Below, in pieces: positions 46,851 to 58,133 of a stretch of 64,000 nt of DNA. Position numbers and translations under genes: made by a program. Every line of letters begins with the position of its first letter. Within the stretch, counting starts at the first letter, position 1. The stretch is from Siphonodentalium dalli. Taxonomy: Eukaryota; Mollusca; Scaphopoda; Gadilida; Siphonodentaliidae. The DNA lies in the NCBI GenBank assembly GCA_032622095.1, contig CP136063.1:33670987-33734986 (forward strand), written 5' to 3'. The notes beneath the pieces are model-generated. The model made no database searches. It saw only the letters and a program-made list of their open reading frames with translations, and was not told where the DNA came from.

Positions 46851-48050
46851 TGTCTAGTTACACCCCAATAAGCCATAGCAAAACTGAAATGGTAAAGGAT
46901 CTAAATGAACTTTAAAATAGTTCAATATTGAACTAACAATTACAGTCGCCAATAGAATTATGTGAAGAGGGACGGGTGCGAATTTTAACACCCGTGAATT
47001 GAAAAGTACGGGTGCGGGAGCAATCACTCCCGTCTCATGGGAAGAACTGTATCCCACCACCCTGATCATCTCCCCTGCCTGAATGTTTCTAACCTTCACA
47101 TTAGTTAGTGTCATGTTATCATTCAATATGACTACATGTATGTGACTTATTTTAAGGAAGCATGTTTATTCTTCGGCAGAGGCATTACAGTTCAGATTGG
47201 TTTTGTGTGTGTGGAAAATTGCTTAGTCTATCTACTGACCCCCTCCCCTCCCACGGCCTGATTTTTAATTTACCTCAACATCTAATAACCACTTAGTCTC
47301 ATTTTATCATTCAATATGACTATTCAACTAAGAACTAATATTGACATGTATTTTTTGTGAAATAGGCAATAATTAAAGTCCAGAGAATTTCTACCACAGC
47401 ATATCATGGCCAGTTAAGTCAGCCTCATTTTATATTTCAATATGAATATGCGACTAAGAAAAACTATCAAGGGCATCAAGGAAGCATGTTTTTTCTGTGA
47501 AAGAGTCAATATTTAAAGTATGGAGAATATTCAATGAAAATTACCTAGTTTATCTTCCCCTCCCACCTGAATTTTACCTCAACATTAAAGGCCAGTTAGT
47601 CTCATTGTATGATTCCTATGACTATGCGACTAAGAAAAAATATTATTGGCGACAAGGAAGAATGTATATTCTATAAAAGAGGTGTGGCGAAATTTCATTG
47701 AAAATTACCTAGTTGATCTTCCCCTCCACCCACATGAATTCCCGCCTGAATTTTACCTCAGCATTAAAGGCCAGATAATCTCATTTTATCATTCATATGA
47801 CTGCGACTAAGAACAACTATCATTGGCGACATGAAAGCATGTGTATTCTATGAAAGAGGTGCGGAGAATTTTCATTGAACATTACCTATTTGATCTCCCC
47901 ATCCACCCACATGAATTTTTCTTACCTTAACATGTAGTGGCAAGTTGGTCTCATTTCATTTATCATTCAATATGACTAGTGACTTAGAAAAACCATCATT
48001 GGTTTTTCTTCGGCAGAGGTAGATCATGCCATGTCTAACACCCGTAGAGA
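46850..48050 (+). repeat. ~180-bp tandem array, left inverted arm
   Basis: Words ggccagttagtctcatttta, caatatgact and gcgactaagaa recur near 47098, 47284, 47409, 47589, 47768 and 47938. One unit is shortened. Each unit also carries a ctcccacctgaattt-acctcaa block. Confidence 0.85.
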
Positions 48051-48059
48051 CCATATTCC

Positions 48060-48250
48060 ACTAGTACAAAACCTTGGAACTTTTTGAAGTTTTGACAGGG
48101 AACCTTATAAAGTCGGAACAATAACCCAGGGAATATATTTCTCAGTTATTATCTGTTCCTTAACAATGTACTTCACAATGGTTGAATGTCCCATACAAAA
48201 TTGCATGTTTTTCTATGACCTTTGTGAGCCGATATCGTAATAGACATCGA
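48060..48250. repeat. Inner inverted arm, left
   Basis: The sequence from aaaaccttggaactttttga through gacagggaaccttataaagt, agggaatatatttctcagtt and gttccttaa is complementary to 50430-50560. Confidence 0.85.
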
Positions 48251-48509
48251 ATTATTTACCCAGGAGAAATGCTATAATTGTCAGCAATGCAAAGCAAAAT
48301 CTCTCAATAATTCGCTTAACTCTTTCGCTGCCACCCGCCACCACAGACGTACTACCAGTGCTACGCATCCTGTACATATATCCATGTATTTCAGGTATAT
48401 ATGGGTAATACATTATATCTCAAGCAATTTATAATATACTTAGTTGAAACTTCACATGTATATAGACATAGGTATACCCTGTCGAATGCCGCAGTGGACA
48501 CGCCCACCA

Positions 48510-48817
48510 AAATCACGTGACATTGGCGGCCATCTTGGATTAGTGGCCATTTGCCGGTATATGTACAGTTTGTGTGGGTATGCATGGGTGTGTTGTTTGT
48601 TTTCTAATTTTCAACCCAATTATACGATGTCCAACAGTAAGGTACACGGGAGTAACCTATATGAACCCACTTTGGACATAAAATAGGTCACGTGGCGTCC
48701 ATCTTGGATTTATGCAAGTTGCCACCTATTTGTAGCAAAATGGGATACAATGGCGCACTTTGTTGAGTTCGTGCTTTTGTTGCTTGAATATTCCCTGATA
48801 GGTACAATTCCAAATAT

Positions 48818-48863
<46 letters not shown>

Positions 48864-48960
48864 CAATACCCATATGTAGATACCTGCAGGGGGACATATG
48901 ACCCTGCCCCGCCCCTTATAAGTCACGTGATCTTGACGGCCATCTTGAATTTCAGGAAAA
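48510..48960. repeat. CACGTG + GCCATCTTG units, three copies
   Basis: tcacgtg followed within a few bases by ggccatcttgga-type sequence occurs near 48515, 48686 and 48923. It forms a loose ~170-235-bp tandem. CACGTG is an E-box, and GCCATCTTG matches the core recognised by YY1 in animals. The resemblance is to known motifs only. Confidence 0.6.
48824..48862. repeat. AT microsatellite
   Basis: Pure (AT)n run of about 40 bases. Confidence 0.97.
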
Positions 48961-48962
48961 TT

Positions 48963-49105
48963 GGGTTTTACGATGATTTATGTGAATTATATGGGTCACG
49001 CGGGCGTACGCATGGTCAACTCACCAGCATAATTAATTTAGTTGCCTGTTATCACCACTGGAAACGATACAATAGACAAGGGTTGTTCAAAACCAGTAAA
49101 TATAT
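48963..49105. other. Unassigned spacer
   Basis: Short unique sequence before the 143-bp array. Confidence 0.3.
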
Positions 49106-50036
49106 ATTATAAATAATAGGTATAAGTATTTTATGCGCCGCAGTCGCCCCTCGATCATTATAGTATAGAGGTTAGTTTACCACACGCCGCCCTATCCATC
49201 ACCCATAGTATCTTATGCGCCGCAGGCGCCCCTATAGAGGTTACTGCCTACATAAATAATAGGTATAAGTATCTTATGCGCCACAGGCGCCCCTCGATCA
49301 TTATAGTGTAGATGTTAGTTACCCACCCACCTCCCCATCCCGCCACCCATAGTATCTTATGTACCGCAGGCGCCCCTATATAGGCTACTGCCCACATAAA
49401 TAATAGGTATAAGTATATTATGCGCCGCAGGCTCCCCTCGACCATTAGAGTATAGAGGTTAGTTACCCACCCACCACCCCATCCCGCCACCCATAGTATC
49501 TTATGCACCGCAGCCGCCCCCATAGAGGCTACTGTCACATAAATAATAGGTATAAGTATCTTATGCGCCGCAGGCGCCCCTCGATCATTAGAGTATAGCG
49601 GTTAGTTACCCACCCACCTCCCCATCCCGCCACCCATAATATCTTATGCGCCGCATGCACCCATAAAGAGGCTACTGCCATTTAAATAATAGGTATAAGT
49701 ATCTTATGCGCCGCAGGCGCCCCTCGATCATTAGAGTGTAGATGTTAGTTACCCACCACCTCCCCATCCCGCCACCCATATTATCTTATGCACCGCATGC
49801 GCCCCCATAGAGGCTACTGCCACATAAATAATAGGTATAAGTATATTATGCGCCTCAGGCGCCCCTCGACCATTAGAGTATAGAGGTTAGTTACCCACCC
49901 ACCACCCCATCCCGCCACCATAGTATATTATGCGCCGCAGGCGCCCCTATAGAGGCTATTGCCCACATAAATAATAGGTATAAGTATCTTATGCGCCGCA
50001 GGCGCCCCTCGATCATTAGAGTATAGAGGTAATAAC
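49106..50036. repeat. 143-bp tandem array, ~6.5 units
   Basis: The start aaataataggtataagtat recurs at 49111, 49254, 49398, 49541, 49684, 49826 and 49969 (period 142-144). Each unit holds two related halves with atgcgccgcaggcgcccct, one preceding cgatcatta and the other preceding atagaggctactgcc. Identity is high. Confidence 0.97.
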
Positions 50037-50400
50037 AATAACTTCTTCAGTCCTGAGTCTTTTGCGAGCAGCCATTTTCGACTGATAACCACGTGCTAAA
50101 AACAATGACGCAATATTCCGGCTCTGGCTGTACTCCCATAACGTCAGAAATAGCATGATCTTGAGGACATTGTCGTTTTAAGTTGCTCGCGCGCAACAGT
50201 AATACAGATAAATACATTGTACACTGTCAAACATGCCGGAAAGAATAGAGTTATATCCCATACATTAGACTACATACCAAATTCTCAAAAATGCGCGATT
50301 GGCAGCGTCTTCGAAGTTCGCATTTATACGCGTTTGGCAGCGACAGAGGTACAATTCCAAATATAGATATATAGTGACCTATTTTATGTCCAAAGATATC
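50037..50400. other. Unassigned; contains copied fragments
   Basis: Bases 50349-50373 repeat ggtacaattccaaatataga from 48801. Bases 50381-50400 are the complement of 48670-48689 (ggacataaaataggtc). Confidence 0.6.
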
Positions 50401-51130
50401 ATAAAATTTCGAGTTGGGACCTTCACCTACAGTAAAGTACATTATTAAGGAACAGATAATAACTAAGAAATATATTCCCTGTGTTATTTTTTCGACTTTA
50501 TAAGGTTCCCTGTCAAAACGTCAAAACGTTCAAAGGTTTTGTACTGTTGGAATATGATATATATGGGTGTTATCCAGAGTAGAGATTCATGGCATGATCT
50601 ACAGCAGAGACTACATGTAGGTAATTTTCATTGGAGGGGGGGGGGCGGGTCGGCAAGACTTCAATTATTGGCCTTTTCACAGAAAATACATGTTCCTCGT
50701 TGGCAATGAGGGGGGATATACTAGGTAATTTTTAAGGAAAATTCTCCAAACTCTAATTATTGTCTCTTTCACCGAAATTGCATGCTTCAATTTTTCTATG
50801 TCAGTTTCTATGTAAATCTATTGGTCATGTTCCGATAACTGGAAATTATACAAAATAAATTGAATTTAAATTGAATTTGAAAATTCTCTGAACTTCAATT
50901 GTTGCCTATGTCACAAAAAATACATGCATCCTTGTTGCCAATGATACTATTTCTTTGTCGCATAGTCATATTGAACAATAAAATGATACTAACTGGCTGT
51001 TGTATGTTGAGTCAAAACAAATTCAGGTTGGGGAGGGCTAAACTAGATGATTTTCAATGAAAATTTGCCATATTGAATGTTAAATCTGCCCATTAGTTAT
51101 TGAGGTAAGAACAAATTCAGACAGGGGTTG
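50400..51130 (-). repeat. Right inverted arm of the composite
   Basis: The first 160 bases complement 48060-48250. Then come three shortened copies of the ~180-bp unit in inverse orientation, with complements of the Ctcatttta/gactaaga words (cgcatagtcatattgaa near 50960). Most units are truncated compared with the left arm. Confidence 0.75.
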
Positions 51131-51338
51131 GGGGTGCGTAGGCGGGAGATAAACTTTTACAACAATATAGAACGAAGAAACTGGAAGCAAAACAATTTTC
51201 GGTCTAGATCTGTTTTGGACTGTGTTTGTGTATCTCATCACCATGCAGTCATTTTAAATAAAAATACACGAATAACAAAAAACCTTGAATTCAACAGATG
51301 CCTGCGAGTAACCACGGAACATTCAGTTCTATAATTTC

Positions 51339-51417
51339 TTCATTCAGTGTTTATTTTTTCCTGATTATGTTGTTTGATATGCAACAGCATTTTAAATAAA
51401 TAAACACTGAATGAGGA
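51339..51417. repeat. ~80-bp hairpin
   Basis: ttcattcagtgtttatt pairs with aataaacactgaatgaggaa. Confidence 0.8.
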
Positions 51418-51752
51418 AACTCAAAAGTAGCGTTCAGACGAGAAAGTTGCATTGATATTGGATTACCAAGGCTCAGACAGATGGGATGCGTTCATTAACA
51501 CACACAACAGAGATATTCTATTTTCAACGCAACAAAGCATAACGCATGTCTTATGACGTGTCTTGTTTTCAATCGATAAAACATGGCAGCTGTTTTCGAA
51601 TCGAAGGGAAATCAACTTGTATTTATGTCAATAAAGTGTTTATTTGTTTGGATTTGACATCATTAATTAATTTATTACAGATATATTGATTTGCAATATT
51701 GTTTTATTCCAATAGCGCCTATCAAACTTATTAGCTGCAATAATATTATTAA

Positions 51753-52117
51753 GGGCACGTGTGGCCTTCGCGGTGGGTATTGCTGTTCAAATAGTCACAT
51801 CTGTTAAAGCTTCCATAAACAGAAAGAACATTAAAACATAGACATATTTTGTTCTTATACCAGTCATAAACATTGCGTAAATACATTTACATGTGGTATG
51901 TTATTGTCAAGTTTGTACGCTGGGTTATGTAAACAAAAGCCAGGTTCTGTAACATTTTCGGCTTTTGTTTACATAACAAGGCATATGAACTTGACCATAA
52001 CATACTATTTACTCAATATTTATGATCAGTATAAGAACAAATATGTCAATATTCTTTCTGTTTTAGCGGATGTGACTGTTTTAACAACGATACCCACTGT
52101 GAAGGTCATCCGTGCCT
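51753..52117. mobile_element. 365-bp foldback MITE with TTAA flanks
   Basis: TTAA lies at 51749-51752 and 52118-52121. Ends gggcacgtgtggcctt and atccgtgcct are related to the element at 8813-9306, as are inner words (aacagaaagaacattaaaac, ataacatact). Also contains ttttgtttacataacaaggc and the complement of that word nearby. It is a shorter, diverged sibling. Confidence 0.8.
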
Positions 52118-52327
52118 TTAATCACAAGCTCTGATTTATAATGCAAAGTATGTGTTTGTGTGAACGGCTTAACGCAGACTATGGATCATTTCAAAGCAAC
52201 ATACGGATCAATGTAATGGACTCATCTGAACACTCCTTTTCAGTTGGGCTCGCAATACCACCTGTTACAATATCGATTTTACCTCTAAATTATAATCAAA
52301 TATAGCAAATCCACTTTGTTTTAATCA

Positions 52328-52472
52328 CAGGAGCTTGGAACTTTATAAATAACTGCCAAAAATTATCAACATGCATCTGCCTAAAGATAATTTTTGGTGA
52401 ACAATAGGTTGTCCATAAATAATCTTAGGGAAATTTTTAAGGGCATTTGTTGATTAAGTTCCAAGCTCCTAT
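52328..52472. mobile_element. ~145-bp MITE
   Basis: Ends cacaggagcttggaactt and aagttccaagctcctatg are inverted complements. Inside, aactgcc and gggcatttgtt are also partial inverse matches. Confidence 0.8.
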
Positions 52473-52777
52473 GGATTTATATTACTCAATTTTAAATCTC
52501 ACCAAAAATAGTAAATTGGCAAAACTTTGATTTAGTTCGGAATAGTTTTCACAAGAATAAAACAATAATAATTGGGATTTACATGCAATCTCCAGATCAA
52601 AAGTTAGATTTACCATTGTTTACAGCCGTGACTGCATGTATGTCATATTGGAATTAACAGGGATGCTAAGTGCAGCAACTAAGGAGGCTTAACAGTTAAC
52701 TGGCGATTGGGTTAGGTAAGATAAATACCTGTTCCAAGCCAGACAAATATGTACTAGTATTGTTTAAACAAAATAGC

Positions 52778-55091
52778 GGTCAGATGCTCGTAGCCCTTTT
52801 ATATATAACCATGGGTATATGCCAGATATAATCGTACAAAAAAAAATCGCCGTTCTTTTGACCGTGTATTTATCCATGGTGCGTGTGCCTGTGGTTGTCC
52901 GTAACCTGGTGCCCGGTGTTATTGCTTTGAAAGGTAATCATGTTCGACTGGTGTTGTTCAGATTGGTAATGAGATTAGCGGTTTCCATGTCTTGTCTGGT
53001 CATATTTACTGTTTGAAATCTGTCTGGAATAGACGCACTTTTCATACTAGAATTTGCGCAACAGGAGCGCAGAGAAATCGCACGTCGAGTTAGTTTAAGG
53101 GTTTTTAGAAAAAAGTATTTACATGATATAGAAAGGCCAACAGAACGATACCATATATATACTATATGCCAATGCATCCAAATTGTGTTTAGTGTAGTAT
53201 TTTGGTTATTAGAGCTCATTTCTCCATGATTTCTGCTCCATATGTGGTCTTCTCCTTTAATATATATATATATGATTTCAAACAGGGGATATCCCCGACA
53301 CAGGGGCTATACGATTCCCCGACAGGGGCGGGCTTTAGCTACTGGGTTGACCATTGCAGATCTCACCGACGGGGTGGCTATCCCTCCCCGAGATGGGTAG
53401 GGATGTAACCCCTGACTCCATCCGGGTGCCACCCAACATAATTTAGTATCGATGATTTCTCGTCTTAAATGAATGCAAGATCGCTCTTAGCACGGGGTAC
53501 CAAACAGGGACGTATCGATAGGGGTGGTTATGCAAGGGTCTTACCCCACAAAACTGTAGTCAAACCTAATGCAACATTAACTGGAAAATTCACACCAAAA
53601 TTAGGTTGAAATTGTTCTCGTAGTTTGATTTTTCACAATTTCTTAGTGACAGATTTGTTGTTTTTAGACCAACATCTGCATATTTCCCTTTCATTTGCAA
53701 AATTATGGACTGAAATGGCCATCAGTTGTCAATTTTCAAACCTAAGGATGAGTGTCAGGTTAAACATTTCCTGAATTGGAAAGCTTGGGGTCAGTCTAGA
53801 TGCTAGGATTGTCAAATTTTCATGTTCAGATTTTCAAAATGTTCTCACATCGGGCAGGCTAACCATCGGCTAACCCGTGTGTTATGTGCCCTTGTCAGTA
53901 GTTACTTGTTAATTAATTTAAGACAAAATAAATCGGGGTGTAAATGTATATGCGGTATACCACTATAGGGGTTATACCACTAGATGTTACGATTTTTATA
54001 TGCCCTTTTGAAAAAAAGGTCGTATTATGTAAATGGGTCGCCAATCCGTCCGTCCGCTTTTGGTTTCCGGATGATAATTTTAGATTGAATCAAGTGAACT
54101 GAACAAAATACACACCAAAATACAAATCAAGTTCGAACATGGGTTTTGTCCGCATGATTTTTAATGAGTTATGCCCCTTTTTGGACTTTAAATTGAATCA
54201 AGTGAACTGAACCTTATTTGGTGTACAGATCAAGTTCAAATATGGGTTATGTTTACATGATTTTGCAGGTCAAGTTCGACTTTGAGTCCGATCCAACCAG
54301 AGTTATAGGATTTTTTTTGTCTGAAAATAGCCGAAAATAAATATATATTTTTTTTCGGATTTTCAGTCATAAATACACTTGAGGTTATTGTGTTTTATTT
54401 TTGTTATTATTTCGTCTTAAGTCAAAGGTTTCAAACAAAATATTAATTAAACATTGCCCCCTTCTACTCTAGAAAGGGCGTATTATGCCCACGCCCCGAC
54501 GGCGTGCTCTTGTTTAATCTCATATACTGGACCGAACCATCCTTTTCATCCCACTGCATGGCCAGTGGCCACAAAACTACTGGTCCATTTATAATATGCT
54601 ACCATATAGTAGTATGTGAGGGAACATTTGGGAAAACCAAATTACCGGGTATGCAAATTGAATAACGCAAACTTGTGAGTTTGGTATGGAACAGTGGAGA
54701 CCACCCCAACGAAAAACCCCTAGCCAAGTCCCGAGTTCCAAATATCCCAGTCATTCGCAGACTCAACCAGGGGTGCCCCTCGCGACTTAGTTTCTGCTTT
54801 CGGCATAGCCCTATTTGTTTTCTATCCGACAATATAATGCACCGGCGGCAATATCAGAATACATTGACCATACTCTGAATGAACACGCTTCCGTAACGAT
54901 CACACGGTAACGTCGTGCTGCAAGTAAGACGATAATTGTGTTGTAGAAATGATTGAGAAGACCGATTGTCAAACACTCAACATTAAAATACACAGGGCAA
55001 GACTTATTAATCCAAACTGTGGAGTGTGTTTTCATTGTGTATTTCTCTCATATACCATGGTTATATATAAACGGGATACGAGCATCTGACC
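52778..55091. mobile_element. TIR element copy A, 2.3 kb
   Basis: The left end ggtcagatgctcgtagccc is followed by tatataaccatggg. The right end ccatggttatatataaac is followed by cgagcatctgacc. TIRs are about 45 bp. The interior shares long blocks with 58134-59158, for example ccatggtgcgtgtgcctgtg and gcgtagtttgattt words. It has no recognised transposase. A nested unit (53985-54516) makes it longer. No clear target duplication was seen. Confidence 0.75.
53985..54516 (+). mobile_element. Nested insert with cccttttgaaaaaa / ggcgtgctcttg ends
   Basis: About 530 bp is absent from the shorter related copy. It starts tatgcccttttgaaa, includes gtccgtccgctt, and ends gcccacgccccgacggcg then tgctcttgttt. 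Similar ends are a familiar dispersed repeat type in invertebrate genomes, to my recollection. Confidence 0.5.
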
Positions 55092-55829
55092 TCCGGTGTT
55101 CAAAGTGTTCCAACTAGAAGAAAATGATCAAACATTCATTTATAGCAAGAATTAATAATATACCGCCTTCAACCACCCCACCTGCCAGTTAAACTGTTTA
55201 GTTCTTGAAATTGCTATCATAACATATAGTTAAAAAATAATAAACTGGTAAACAAAAACCAATGGGCTAATGTCCAAAAATCTGTTGATTTCTTATTAAA
55301 ACTATTTGGCTTATTTAAAAACTAATAGAAACTTTTCTCAACTGGCCCAATTCCCTCATTAATTATAAGAAAATAGAGGTATAAATTGCTTAAACATAAA
55401 ACAAAACAATTATGTCCACATGTGTATACCTACTGACCCTCATGTTTTCTCACATGTAACCCAAACCACAAATTTTGGCCTTACCACAGGCTGCAGTTGA
55501 TACAATCCGAAGTCCGGTTCAGAATTATTATTATCTGGTTCAATAGCACAAAATACGATAATTAGAACATAAGTTAATACATCTGATTTTTGGTCCTTCG
55601 GTTAGAATGGTTTTTCGAGACACGAGCACAACAGTGACCGGAATACCAGACAATTTGGCAATACAGTGAAACATGTTATGAGAAACCACCCGTTTTGCCA
55701 ACTGGGACTCACAATGGGTGTTAATGTGTGTTAATGTCGGAAAAGCACTGGCTAAAGACTTATTTTTCATGTTTGATGGTCGTTCATAACGGGTATTTTG
55801 TTTCATTTTTGCCACAATTCAGCAACCAC
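55092..55829. other. No gene recognised
   Basis: AT-rich sequence with short unassigned open frames. Confidence 0.35.
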
Positions 55830-55963
55830 TGGTCGCGTTTGACAGGTGGTCGCTCACAGCAGGTCATTTATATAGTAAAACCAGTCCGTACAAAGCCAAT
55901 GCGGTCATTAAAGCCAGGTGGTCGCTCACGGCAGTGGTCGATCAAAGCAGTTTGCACTGTAGT
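55830..55963 (-). mobile_element. Pogo-like terminal fragment
   Basis: The complement begins tacagtgcaaactgctttga, then cgaccactgccgtgagcgac, a TA+CAGTGCAAAC end. The gtggtcgctcac motif recurs twice inside. No partner end or transposase was identified. Confidence 0.4.
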
Positions 55964-55964
55964 A

Positions 55965-56755
55965 TTAACTAGATGTGTGACTGTCCTAATGGGACTAAGG
56001 ATACCCCCATGTCTTTAAAACACTAAGATGTTTCACATGTCAGTAAGCATTTAGTTAAAATAGTAAAATAACAGATTCCCATTGCAGGTGCACAACCCAA
56101 CTCCTAACCCTAATCCTAAACCTATTGACCAAAAAATGTAGGAATAAAAGCTGGGACAAAATTATGCATGTTGCATAAATGTTCTGTGTTGAAAAAAGGG
56201 GGATAACTCTACCAAAAGGTTTCGGACAGACGTCAGTCTCAGGTGTACAAGTTCCCATGGTACTAAATAGCTGTGCCAAGTTTCAAAAACATTGACCTAA
56301 AATGTAGGATTAAAAGCTCGTACAAAATTATGCATGTTGCATGCAAATTTGAAATAGGGGAGATAACTCCATCAAAAAATGTCGGACAGATGTCATAGTC
56401 GCAGGTGCACATGTACCCATGGTATTAAATATCTGTGCAAAGCTTTAACAAATTTGACCTAAAAATGTAGATATAAAAAGCCCGAACAAAATTATACATG
56501 TTGCGAAAATTTGCATAGGTGCCCATGGTACTAAATATCTGTGGAAAAATGGGGATATCTCCACCAAAAAAGACCGACAGACGTCATAATCGCATGTGCA
56601 TATGTTCCTATGGTGGTTGATGTCAGTTTCTCAGAAAAAGATAAACAAAATTACTGCGAAATACTCCGGACAAATGTGTGTCCTCTACGGACGGATGACT
56701 CCAATATACTCACACACCACACAACTTCATTTCGGGGGGTGTGTGCTATAATTAA
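55965..56755 (+). mobile_element. Helentron-like repeat, copy A
   Basis: Starts attaactagatgtgtgactg and ends gtgctataattaa. A ~165-bp core repeats about three times (starts near 56126, 56292, 56455). Each repeat has a gacctaaaaatgtagga block, acaaaattatncatgttgc and cggacagacgtcataatcg. Near the right end lies a C/G-rich hairpin around ttcggggggtgtgtg. Tandem cores between fixed ends and a 3' hairpin are known from Helentron-associated elements such as the oyster pearl families. No helicase or coding region was seen. Confidence 0.55.
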
Positions 56756-56911
56756 GGTTTACAGTTTTACTGGGTGAATCAGAAAATCAGATAAAGTGAT
56801 GTGTTACAATCCGGTAGGATGATCAAAAGAAATTTAGAATAATCTTGCTCAAAGTAGTTATTTTTTACGAATATTAATCCAAATTGACAACACAAACAGT
56901 CATTCTTATAT
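56756..56911. repeat. Spacer with a motif recurring at the window end
   Basis: Contains tcttgctcaaagtagttatt, which recurs at the last bases of the window (63979-64000). Confidence 0.7.
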
Positions 56912-57407
56912 ATTAACTAGAGGTGTGACTGTCCCAATGGGACAAAGAATACCCCCGTGTTTTTAAAATACTAAGATGTTTCATATGTCAGTAAACATTT
57001 AGTTAAAATAATAAAATAACAGTTCACACTGCAGGTGCACAATGCAAACCCTAATCTTAAAAGTCGAAAAAGGGGAATAACTCCACAAAAAAAAAGTCGG
57101 ACAGACATCATAATCGCAGGTGCACAGGTTCCAATATCAGAGCCAAGTTTTAAAAAAATTTACCTAAAAATGTAGGAATAAAAGCTCGGACAAAATTATA
57201 CATGTTGCGAAAAAGGGGGGATAACTCCACCAAAAAAGTCCGACAGACGTCATAATCGCAGGTGCACATGTTCCCATGGTGGTTGATGTGCTAATTTTCA
57301 CGGAAAGTTATCAAAAAACACTGAGAAAAACTCCGGACAAATTTGTGTCCACGGACAAGCCGATTCCAGTATACCCCACCCCTAATTAGTTGTGGGGGGT
57401 ATAATTA
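56912..57407 (+). mobile_element. Helentron-like repeat, copy B
   Basis: Same start (attaactagaggtgtgactg) and same end (ggggggtataattaa) as copy A, but only about two core units. The end forms a cleaner hairpin, ccccaccccta-attag-ttgtgggggg. The left end has gtcccaatgggac, a 5-bp-stem hairpin. Confidence 0.55.
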
Positions 57408-57427
57408 AAAGCAATAAGTCTCAATGG

Positions 57428-57510
57428 CGAAATCACTTGAGTTAGTTTATTGCCCGAATCGAGATGTACGAAATCACTTGAGTTAGTTTATTGCGCGAAT
57501 CGAGATGTAC
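57428..57510. repeat. 42-bp direct duplication
   Basis: gaaatcacttgagttagttt, then attgc and gaatcgagatgtac occur twice, one base different. Confidence 0.95.
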
Positions 57511-58133
57511 ATATTTACAATTGAGCATAGTTCAGAGAATGTTTTCTGTGGAGTGGTTTGGTCAATTTCTATGATATTTTCAGTGATGTTAGTAGAATGC
57601 CACATTCCCCAGTTGGGAGAGCGCCTGAGTACTAACTTATCCATTTCATGCACCCGAACAAGCCCATTCAAAATTGATCACTTCATCTAGGCTAATCTAG
57701 CCTAAAGTTCCTTTGAGACTTTAACATAAACCAGCTAGTGAAATCGGTTCGGATAATGTTGGTCCCATGGTCAAAATTCTGTGTATTTAACTTTATGTAG
57801 CAGACTTTATGCCCAGATCCAGTGGTGGGATGTTTTGTCACTTTTACTTTATTTTATCCCAGAAATCAATACCTGATAATATATACATAAGAAAGAGTGA
57901 CATCTTACGGTTAAAATATGATTATGTATTATAATCTAACTTTCATGTTAAATTGCGAATAGAAAATTCCATGTAATTAGAGAACATCGGTTTGTTTACA
58001 GTTGATTCATACTGTCACCTTGAGAGGTTAATTGGATTCTTTATATATGTAAACATTGTGATAAAACATCGTTTTCACATTACATTACTACTTTCAGTTG
58101 ACATCTCTTGTGATGTTTAGAACAAAGATCATC
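57511..58133. other. No gene recognised
   Basis: AT-rich; both strands have short open frames over 57483-57690, with no motif. Confidence 0.35.

Noticed and set aside
49248-49538. Minus-strand frame with repeated ILWVAGWGGGWVTN as a glycine-rich protein
   Set aside because: It is only the translation of the 143-bp array, with no independent coding evidence.
53202-53408. Frame containing VDHCRSHRRGGYPSP, shared with 58546-58755, as a conserved gene
   Set aside because: The similarity is explained by the two copies of the TIR element. Frames differ in phase and are short.
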